Below, one piece after another: positions 1 through 5,097 of a DNA stretch of 27,861 bases. How positions within the stretch are numbered: position 1 is the first letter of the stretch; every line of letters begins with the position of its first letter. A program made the position numbers and the translations under genes. Origin of the DNA: an uncultured Porphyromonadaceae bacterium (GTDB taxonomy: Bacteria > Bacteroidota > Bacteroidia > Bacteroidales > Muribaculaceae); the NCBI GenBank assembly GCA_947175225.1, contig CAMWLX010000008.1:1-27861 (forward strand), written 5' to 3'. The notes beneath the pieces are model-generated. The model made no database searches, was not told where the DNA came from, and saw nothing but the letters and a program-made list of their open reading frames with translations.

Positions 1-1486
1 CAGCATGTCTTTTTCCAAGTCCTCCGCCGGGAAGCTTACGGAGCTTTCCGTCTTTTTCCACCCCTTCGCCAAGCTTATGCCAGGCACGGCTTCCGTAGAC
101 CGCTTCTCCGTTCCGAGCCATCCAGTCGCCCACTTCCTCAAGCATCCTGACACACTCAGGCTCAATAGAACCATCAGGAAGGAGACAGATATTGAGAGCG
201 GCGTTTCCGTCACGCGCTATCGACTCGATGATGAACTTGATCATCATACCGGAATCGTATGTGAAACCGGGAGCATAAAACCAGTCGCCCACAGGAGCTT
301 CCCTTATCCACGGCTGTGATGAATTGATGGTGTCGGGAAAGTCAAATTCGGCTGTGTTGACAGCCCCATTGGTCGGATTACGGAACTTTATGATGCTGAA
401 TCCATCCACCTTGCCACGATTCTTCAGCATCTTGTTGTAGTAATCAGCCATTACATGCGGCATAGCGTTCGACTTGAATCCTGTACCCGTTCCGTCTCCG
501 GTAAAGGGTCCTTGTACGGTTCCGTCAGTGTAAATGAAGTCCGGATCATAGTTCTCAGTGACATCCATAATGCGTTGAGCCCACTGCTTCGCATACCATT
601 TCGCATAGTCAAGATGGTTGCTGAATATGCCAGCCTTCGGAGGAGACCACGGGCTGTGTGCATTCGCATCCACTGTCTCGTATTCCCTTAGGTCTACGCC
701 ATAAAGCAATCGTGGGTCATATCCTTCCCACCACTGACCTTTTCCATCTTTCAAGGTGAGATTGCCGTCGTATGGCACTCCGGCATATTCTCCTTCCGAA
801 TCAGCTCCGAACGCCGTCTGCCACCACCACCATGTGTATTCATGATGGAATGTCACTCCATAACGCATATCATGCTTGCGGCAAGCATCAGCCCACTCTT
901 TGAGAAAATCCCTGTGAGGACCGATATTGACTGAATTCCAAGGCTGATATTGAGAGTTCCATAAATCATAATTGTCATGATGCACACCCTGAATCATCAG
1001 AAAACGTGCTCCGGCTTTATGGTACAGCTCAGTCAGGTATTCAGGGTTTAGGCTGTCAGGTCTCCAATTGCGCAATACGTCCTTATATCCTATCTTCGAC
1101 GGATGTCCGAAGTTCTTCAGATGGTTGGCGTATGCCTTGTGGTCTTCCTTATATAGGTTGCGTGCATACCAGTCGCCGCTCTGTCCGGCAGACTGCGGAC
1201 CGAAATGCACCCATATCCCGAACTTGGCGTCGCGAAGCCATTCCGGAGTGCCCGGGTAGTTTGACTCGATCGATTCCCAATTAGCCTTGAACGGGCCATC
1301 CGCCATATCAAGGTCAAGCTGATATTCCGCAAAGTCATCGAGGCTTCCCATCGGGACAGATCCTATAGGAAGAGACTTACGCACATCCGGTACAGGATCC
1401 ACCAGTGTAGTCGGTCTATCAGCATAAATAGTATTGCCATTAAGAATGGCTATCGCAGATAATAGAAAGAAGTTTCTTATTTTCAT
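1..1486 (-). CDS. Secreted alpha-L-fucosidase (GH29), 3' end outside window
   Basis: The reverse strand reads open from an ATG at 1486 to the window edge (495 codons, no stop seen). Residues 1-22 form a signal peptide with a hydrophobic FFLLSAIAIL core, so the enzyme is exported, probably to the periplasm or surface. GH29 hallmarks are visible: the KFGIWVHFGP motif at about residues 88-97, HHDNYDLW at about 169-176, and DFIYTDG at 316-322, whose Asp321 sits where the family's catalytic nucleophile is found. GH29 enzymes release alpha-L-fucose from host or plant glycans by a retaining mechanism. An odd run of four tryptophans occurs at about 219-222 near the active-site strand HHEYT. The acid/base residue cannot be placed with confidence, and any C-terminal carbohydrate-binding domain would lie beyond the window. 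The gene is preceded by gene remnants, so it is probably transcribed from its own promoter, which I could not locate. Confidence 0.9.
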   Translation of the reverse strand, partial: MKIRNFFLLSAIAILNGNTIYADRPTTLVDPVPDVRKSLPIGSVPMGSLDDFAEYQLDLDMADGPFKANWESIESNYPGTPEWLRDAKFGIWVHFGPQSAGQSGDWYARNLYKEDHKAYANHLKNFGHPSKIGYKDVLRNWRPDSLNPEYLTELYHKAGARFLMIQGVHHDNYDLWNSQYQPWNSVNIGPHRDFLKEWADACRKHDMRYGVTFHHEYTWWWWQTAFGADSEGEYAGVPYDGNLTLKDGKGQWWEGYDPRLLYGVDLREYETVDANAHSPWSPPKAGIFSNHLDYAKWYAKQWAQRIMDVTENYDPDFIYTDGTVQGPFTGDGTGTGFKSNAMPHVMADYYNKMLKNRGKVDGFSIIKFRNPTNGAVNTAEFDFPDTINSSQPWIREAPVGDWFYAPGFTYDSGMMIKFIIESIARDGNAALNICLLPDGSIEPECVRMLEEVGDWMARNGEAVYGSRAWHKLGEGVEKDGKLRKLPGGGLGKRHA

Positions 1487-1573
1487 ATTGAAACTGGTTT
1501 GTCTTAGTTTTAATTTAATATATCATCTATGGTTGGTGCAATGGTAGCTGTAATGCTTGAGGCTACCCATTGT

Positions 1574-1702
1574 TTATTCCTCGTTACGCTTTGGATTTGC
1601 CGGAAACCATCCCTTTCGCACTCGCTCCCTCTGCTCCTTCACCTCAAGTATCGACCAAAAGCAGGAAAAGGCTGTGACTCCCAAGAGTATTGATGTATTC
1701 TG
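1574..1702 (-). pseudogene. Remnant of a DUF4491-type small membrane protein (C-terminal 42 residues)
   Basis: A 42-codon open stretch on the reverse strand ends at a TAA (1574-1576). It begins right after an in-frame stop and has no start codon. It encodes one hydrophobic segment (SILLGVTAFSCFWSILEV) followed by KEQRERVRKGWFPANPKRNEE. From memory this matches the C-terminal end of the DUF4491 family, short Bacteroidales membrane proteins of about 95-100 residues that finish in a basic GWFP-NPKR tail. The N-terminal half, including the first membrane helices, is not visible in any frame upstream. I therefore read it as a truncated relic rather than a gene. The function of the family is unknown to me. 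Confidence 0.6.
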
Positions 1703-1777
1703 TTAGAAATTCCTGTAACATGATGAAGAAGTTATTTCAAAATGCAAAGATAATAATAATTTTAGAATACTTCCAAA

Positions 1778-1804
1778 CTTGATATGCCAATTTGGAATAT
1801 CAAG
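1778..1804. repeat. 27-nt near-perfect palindrome
   Basis: The arms CTTGATAT and ATATCAAG flank CCAA-T-TTGG. The whole 27-nt stretch is symmetrical about 1791 except for one non-pairing position (1786 with 1796). It lies between the two decayed genes, a few bases beyond the last stop of the Bro-N remnant. No T-run follows on either strand, so it is not a typical terminator. It could be a protein-binding site or scar DNA. Confidence 0.6.
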
Positions 1805-1810
1805 CTTGAT

Positions 1811-2081
1811 TTAAACGCCTTGTGCATCAAGGGTGTCAGTTAAGCGTAATTTACCGTCAGGTGATTTTAGCTTCAACTGGTTAGTGGCACTAACCAGTTG
1901 GGGAGACTCCTTTTTAAGTTTTGAGGTATTTCCAGTAGTTACGGGTCCTGGCATAGTCATCCTGAGCATTGAATATCGCTATGATATCCAGCACTGAAAA
2001 CCACCATTTACTATTATCGTCGTCCCATATAGCACGTACAGGACGATTATTATAGAATCTGATTGAAATTTTGTCGCTCAT
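1811..2081 (-). pseudogene. Frameshifted Bro-N / DinD-like antirepressor-type gene
   Basis: A reading frame starts at an ATG (2081), 11 bp after the stop of the DUF4143 ATPase and on the same strand. Its first 55 codons give MSDKISIRFYNNRPVRAIWD, then a KWWFSVLDIIAIFNAQDDYARTRNYWKYLK stretch interrupted by a TAA at 1914. In the +1 frame the similarity resumes at once (KLKKESPQLVSATNQLKL, SPDGKLRLTDTLD) and stops at a TAA (1811-1813). This two-frame pattern matches the N-terminal half of Bacteroidales Bro-N/DinD-like proteins, which are phage-antirepressor-type DNA-binding proteins. A small deletion near 1915 explains the shift, and the C-terminal part is missing. It is probably non-functional. 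A short 55-aa product, or rescue by +1 frameshifting, cannot be excluded. Proximity suggests it once formed an operon with the ATPase. Confidence 0.75.
1874..1900. repeat. 27-nt perfect palindrome inside the Bro-N remnant
   Basis: Arms of 13 nt, CAACTGGTTAGTG and CACTAACCAGTTG, flank a single central base at 1887. On the reverse strand it lies in the part of the remnant that encodes QLVSATNQL. The symmetry may simply follow from that peptide's codons, or it may be a binding site or hairpin within the gene. Confidence 0.8.
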
Positions 2082-2092
2082 CGGAGGCCAAA

Positions 2093-3406
2093 TTATTCAA
2101 AAGGTGAGGAAAGCAACCACTTCCAGACAGGCAAGACTTTAATCTCTATTCCATTACTTATTATTTCATCTGACTCATCTAAAGTTATTATGCTGCAGTC
2201 TCTGCATCCTGTAACATCCGAAGCTATTTTCAAACCGCGTATTTCACGCTGCAGTGTATGGCTGTCTGCCAGAGTCCAACATACCTGTATCAGTTTATCG
2301 ATATGTTCATCCTGCTGGACTACGAAATCACATTCCACGTCCTCATTAAAGTAGGTTATCTTCTTCATCGGATCAAGATGACGTCGGAGATGCAGGAATA
2401 CAGCATTTTCAAGCAGTTTGCCGTCATCATCACTCTGAGGCATAATTACTGCGTTTCGCATTCCGTTATCGATGCAATAATATTTGGGTGATCTTGCATT
2501 TTCCTTTATTAACGACTCCGACCATCTGTTGACTTTGAAAAACATAAAGATATCACATGCCATATCCGCGAGTTCGTACAGCTTATTTTTATCAAGTTTC
2601 TTTCCTTGAGACTTCAGGTCGTTGAATATGGCGTTTATTGAAGTCGGTTTTGACAGATTGGCCATCAGTCTTTTCAAGAAATAGCGTACGGTCTCAGGAC
2701 TTGACAGCGAGTAATGCTCGATTAGATCGCGAAAAAGCATGGTATTGAAATACCCTTGGACTTTTCTAATTTGCAGAGACTTCTCTTCCATAAGCACTAC
2801 TTCCGGAAATGCGCTCGCATGAAGGTATTCCCTGCAGACGGCAATAAGTTTTGCTCTTCCCTCTTCCGTGAATTGTGAGGCATCCACTCCTTTAAATCTC
2901 AAATATTCATCAAATGCTAAGGGAAATGCCTGATATTCTAATGGCCATCCTCTTAATGCAGTCGCTATCTGCGAGGAAAGCATCTTGGCGTTGCTTCCTG
3001 AAAGATAGATGTTTTTGCAATAAGACTTGTAAAGACGCAGAACGAAAAGCTCCCAACCATCAATTGCCTGAATCTCGTCGAAGAAAATATAAAGTTCTGA
3101 GATTAGAATATCAGGAAACATCTCCCGATATGCCTGTATCACTTCGTCAAGTTCATCGGCTGACATACCATAAAGACGTTCATCGTCAAAGTTTATCCAT
3201 AAAATTCTTTTCCTGTCAATTTCTTTCTCAAGCAATGTATTGGCAACTATTTTCATTATTGATGATTTACCGCACCGTCTGACTCCGGAAACGGTAACGA
3301 TCTGTTCCGAGTCTATTGGCAGTTGAAGATCACGCTCTATCACAGAGAAAGGTAGTTCCCTCTGCATAGTCATTATTATTCCTTGTAGTACCTCTTTACG
3401 TTTCAT
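2093..3406 (-). CDS. AAA-family ATPase with C-terminal DUF4143 domain
   Basis: A 437-residue cytoplasmic protein with no signal peptide or membrane segment. The N-terminal AAA_14-type ATPase has a Walker A motif GVRRCGKSS (41-49), a Walker B LYIFFDE (105-111) and a sensor-like LSGSNAKML (about 135-143). The C-terminal half is the DUF4143 region. KLLENAVFLHLRR, then VECDFVV and LIQVCW resemble the acidic core of a PD-(D/E)XK nuclease-like fold. Many near-identical paralogs occur in Bacteroidales genomes. Their role is unknown, and defence, mobile-element or stress roles have been guessed. A TAACTTTG promoter element ends only 5 nt before this ATG, so translation may really begin at Met12 (3373) or Met14 (3367), still well before Walker A. 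The decayed Bro-N gene follows 11 bp downstream. Family is confident, function is not. Confidence 0.9.
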   Translation of the reverse strand: MKRKEVLQGIIMTMQRELPFSVIERDLQLPIDSEQIVTVSGVRRCGKSSIMKIVANTLLEKEIDRKRILWINFDDERLYGMSADELDEVIQAYREMFPDILISELYIFFDEIQAIDGWELFVLRLYKSYCKNIYLSGSNAKMLSSQIATALRGWPLEYQAFPLAFDEYLRFKGVDASQFTEEGRAKLIAVCREYLHASAFPEVVLMEEKSLQIRKVQGYFNTMLFRDLIEHYSLSSPETVRYFLKRLMANLSKPTSINAIFNDLKSQGKKLDKNKLYELADMACDIFMFFKVNRWSESLIKENARSPKYYCIDNGMRNAVIMPQSDDDGKLLENAVFLHLRRHLDPMKKITYFNEDVECDFVVQQDEHIDKLIQVCWTLADSHTLQREIRGLKIASDVTGCRDCSIITLDESDEIISNGIEIKVLPVWKWLLSSPFE

Positions 3407-3411
3407 GCGGA

Positions 3412-3419
3412 CAAAGTTA
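3412..3419 (-). promoter_or_regulatory. Bacteroidota -7 promoter element (TAACTTTG) of the ATPase gene
   Basis: Read on the reverse strand the bases are TAACTTTG, an exact fit to the Bacteroidetes sigma-ABfr -7 consensus TAnnTTTG. It ends 5 nt before the ATG at 3406. The start of transcription would fall at or just before that ATG, implying a leaderless message or a slightly downstream start. The -33 region falls inside the first inverted repeat described next. Confidence 0.6.
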
Positions 3420-3425
3420 CAAATA

Positions 3426-3478
3426 ATTTCCGAAAAACACGGAAATAAATTGAAATAATTTCCGGAATTTTCGGAAAT
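3426..3478. promoter_or_regulatory. Twin operator-like inverted repeats ATTTCCG-N7-CGGAAAT
   Basis: Two copies of the same inverted repeat are present: arms ATTTCCG and CGGAAAT at 3426-3432/3440-3446 and again at 3458-3464/3472-3478. Both have a spacer of exactly 7 nt. The centres are 32 bp apart, about three helical turns. The proximal copy covers the expected -33 region of the ATPase promoter. This is the geometry of a cooperatively bound repressor site. The regulator is unknown; candidates are the ATPase itself, the former Bro-N partner or the nearby ORF6N protein. Confidence 0.65.
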
Positions 3479-3482
3479 ATCA

Positions 3483-3510
3483 TAAAACTTGCCGATATCG
3501 GCAAGTTTTA
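3483..3510. repeat. 28-nt perfect palindrome upstream of the ATPase promoter
   Basis: The sequence is completely self-complementary with arms TAAAACTTGCCGAT and ATCGGCAAGTTTTA and no loop. Its half-site CTTGCCGATA recurs once as a single copy at 3541-3550. A no-loop palindrome suits a dimeric DNA-binding protein better than an RNA hairpin. Together with the twin repeats it makes 3426-3550 a dense regulatory stretch. Confidence 0.8.
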
Positions 3511-3664
3511 GCTATTTTATGGTGCTTTTTTAGCGGATTTCTTGCCGATACTGATTTGCTTCAAGATCACTGTAGACACGAATAGAAGTTAGGCGCAGAA
3601 CTATTCTTACTCCGACAATACTTGGAACAGACAGATGGGCGCAGAATAAAAATACACATATCAA

Positions 3665-4234
3665 TCAGTCATTTGTGTTGAATCCTATTCTTTTGCGTGT
3701 AGTATTTTTCTTATGCGTTGTTTGGAGATCAGCGAGTGCGATGTTGATTGCATCCAGTTGAGCTCTGGTATCTTCGTTGATGTCGTTATAATCAGAAAAT
3801 ATGTCCTCAAGATCCTGTTTCAGTTCCTCGAAGTTCTTTTCAAGGGTTGCCAGCCGCATTGCCATCGGATAAGCAGTTATCATTTGCCGAACGGATACAA
3901 AAGCTCGCATTATACTCATATTAACTTGAATAGCAATCTTAGAGGTCAGTACGCTTGAAAGCATAGCGACTCCCAATTCAGTAAATACATGTGGATTACG
4001 TCTTATTCCCATTTTTACCGAATTGGACATCACAATCTGTGATTTCCAAATTTCAACCTCCTCGCTTGTCATTTGAAACATAAAATCTTCAGGAAATCTA
4101 TCTACATTGCGCTTTACAGCCTGATTTAAGGCTCTTGTCTCAACACCATACATTTCAGCAAGGTCCCGGTCAAGCATCACCTTCTGCCCCCTTATCTCAT
4201 ATATCTTTGAGCGTATTATCTCTATATCATTCAT
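3665..4234 (-). CDS. ORF6N-domain DNA-binding protein
   Basis: A 189-residue cytoplasmic protein. Residues 5-95 match the ORF6N domain, a KilA-N-like DNA-binding module common in phage antirepressors and Bacteroidales mobile DNA. Key stretches are IYEIRGQKVMLDRDLAEMYG, ALNQAVKRN, RFPEDFMFQ and FTELGVAMLSSVL. Residues about 125-172 are heptad-like and likely coiled coil, and the C-terminus is basic (KKNTTRKR). I chose the ATG at 4234 because the family begins at this point and a TATCTTTG promoter element lies at 4277-4284. That element would be downstream of the alternative ATG at 4315. Such proteins usually accompany prophages or mobile elements, but no integrase is visible here. It may regulate the palindrome-rich ATPase region; that link is inference only. 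Confidence 0.88.
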   Translation of the reverse strand: MNDIEIIRSKIYEIRGQKVMLDRDLAEMYGVETRALNQAVKRNVDRFPEDFMFQMTSEEVEIWKSQIVMSNSVKMGIRRNPHVFTELGVAMLSSVLTSKIAIQVNMSIMRAFVSVRQMITAYPMAMRLATLEKNFEELKQDLEDIFSDYNDINEDTRAQLDAINIALADLQTTHKKNTTRKRIGFNTND

Positions 4235-4276
4235 CTTTTCCGGTATTAGGTACGAAAGTTTGTTTATTTCACGAGG

Positions 4277-4284
4277 CAAAGATA
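4277..4284 (-). promoter_or_regulatory. -7 element TATCTTTG of the ORF6N gene
   Basis: On the reverse strand the bases TATCTTTG match the Bacteroidetes TAnnTTTG consensus. They stand 42 nt upstream of the ATG at 4234, giving a leader of about 35 nt. No convincing -33 TTG was found at normal spacing. The element argues against the longer reading frame starting at 4315. Confidence 0.5.
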
Positions 4285-4315
4285 ATAATAAATTTGCGAG
4301 ATTCCTATGGGTCAA

Positions 4316-4485
4316 GAATTAGCGTAAGTAAACGCTTTTTATTATGTCTGTATCCCACCCGCTTTACCCTAATAGGCTTCGGCGAGCGGTATCCAAATGC
4401 AACTTTAGAACATAATTTTCATATCTGCAAATTTCTATTTATTTTTTTACTAAATTTTTTACAAAAACAGGATATCAAGTTATAG
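4316..4485. other. AT-rich intergenic stretch, nothing recognised
   Basis: This stretch separates the ORF6N gene from the 3' end of the four-gene GH3 operon. It is AT-rich with homopolymer runs near 4440-4465. I see no hairpin terminator, promoter match or coding potential beyond chance. Confidence 0.5.
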
Positions 4486-4629
4486 TCAATCGATATTATG
4501 TTGTTCACTAATCTTCTTGATGGTCCGTCTATTCATGTGAATGACGATCGCAGCCGCTACAAACACTCCGACAAAGAGAGCTGCGGCTATCGATGCTATG
4601 ATCAGCATCAGCGTAGATGATATATGCAT
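4486..4629 (-). CDS. 47-aa single-pass membrane peptide
   Basis: A small reverse-strand gene from an ATG at 4629 to a TGA at 4486-4488. The product starts MHISSTLMLIIASIAAALFVG, has one hydrophobic helix from about residues 5 to 31, and ends in a basic and polar tail (MNRRTIKKISEQHNID). That topology suggests an inner-membrane anchor with the tail in the cytoplasm. It lies 17 bp after the stop of the 145-aa membrane protein on the same strand, so it is probably the last gene of that operon. An in-frame Met at residue 8 is an alternative start. I do not recognise the family. The regular helix, clean basic tail and tight spacing make a real gene more likely than chance. Confidence 0.6.
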   Translation of the reverse strand: MHISSTLMLIIASIAAALFVGVFVAAAIVIHMNRRTIKKISEQHNID

Positions 4630-4646
4630 GGCTTTCGAAAATAGGA

Positions 4647-5084
4647 TTAGATGTTGATTTTAGTTTTCGTTGCCTGAAGCCTCGGTGGAATGCGTCCGTC
4701 CATATACTTCTGCCACCCGGCCGTCAGTATGATCAGAACGAGATACATCCATGATGGGTCTGACAAGAACAGCAATGACAGCGTGATGTTTACGGCAATG
4801 TTCAAGGCTATCCATTTCCATAGTCCGGCTTTTTTGAAGTCATACTCATACAGCGAGCCTGAGGCCGCAACCTTAAGCGTCTCAAGTCCGCTTTCGCAAA
4901 GATACGCGCAGTATGCCACCAACGTCGAAAAAAGCAACGCTTCCGGCCTGCTGAAAGCGTCTGACAGATGAAAGAACGCCGCGAAACTCAACGCAGCCAC
5001 CCACAGCAATGCATGGTCGATGGCTATGATATATTTATGTATGAAGGCATTCTGCTCCAATGCCTTTTGTAGTTCACGTACCAT
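4647..5084 (-). CDS. Unrecognised multi-pass membrane protein (145 aa)
   Basis: The start at 5084 (MVRELQKALEQNAFIHKYII) lies 13 bp after the GH3 stop. A longer frame back to 5174 would overlap the GH3 gene and was rejected. Three or four hydrophobic segments are visible: about residues 22-42 (HALLWVAALSFAAFF), 50-68 (ALLFSTLVAYCAYL), 90-110 (WIALNIAVNITLSLLFL) and 112-125 (YLVLIILTAGW). The C-terminal tail is short and basic (RIPPRLQATKTKINI). There is no signal peptide and no recognisable catalytic motif. It is third in the tight operon with the PorT-like barrel and the GH3 enzyme. A link to glycosidase export or envelope placement is only inferred from position. Confidence 0.7.
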   Translation of the reverse strand: MVRELQKALEQNAFIHKYIIAIDHALLWVAALSFAAFFHLSDAFSRPEALLFSTLVAYCAYLCESGLETLKVAASGSLYEYDFKKAGLWKWIALNIAVNITLSLLFLSDPSWMYLVLIILTAGWQKYMDGRIPPRLQATKTKINI

Positions 5085-5097
5085 TAAGAGGATGTAT

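Noticed and set aside
2914..3282. 122-aa open frame opposite the DUF4143 ATPase
   Set aside because: Shadow of a strongly conserved gene; its composition is typical of a reversed reading frame.
1778..3510. Palindromes as ends of an active transposon or integron
   Set aside because: No transposase or integrase and no target-site duplication seen; the palindromes are not inverted copies of one another beyond CTTG/CAAG.
4235..4315. N-terminal extension of the ORF6N protein to 4315
   Set aside because: The added 27 residues are not part of the family and the -7 element at 4277-4284 lies inside them.
4135..4485. 116-aa plus-strand frame over the ORF6N start and spacer
   Set aside because: Overlaps the ORF6N gene and its promoter on the other strand; no recognisable protein features.
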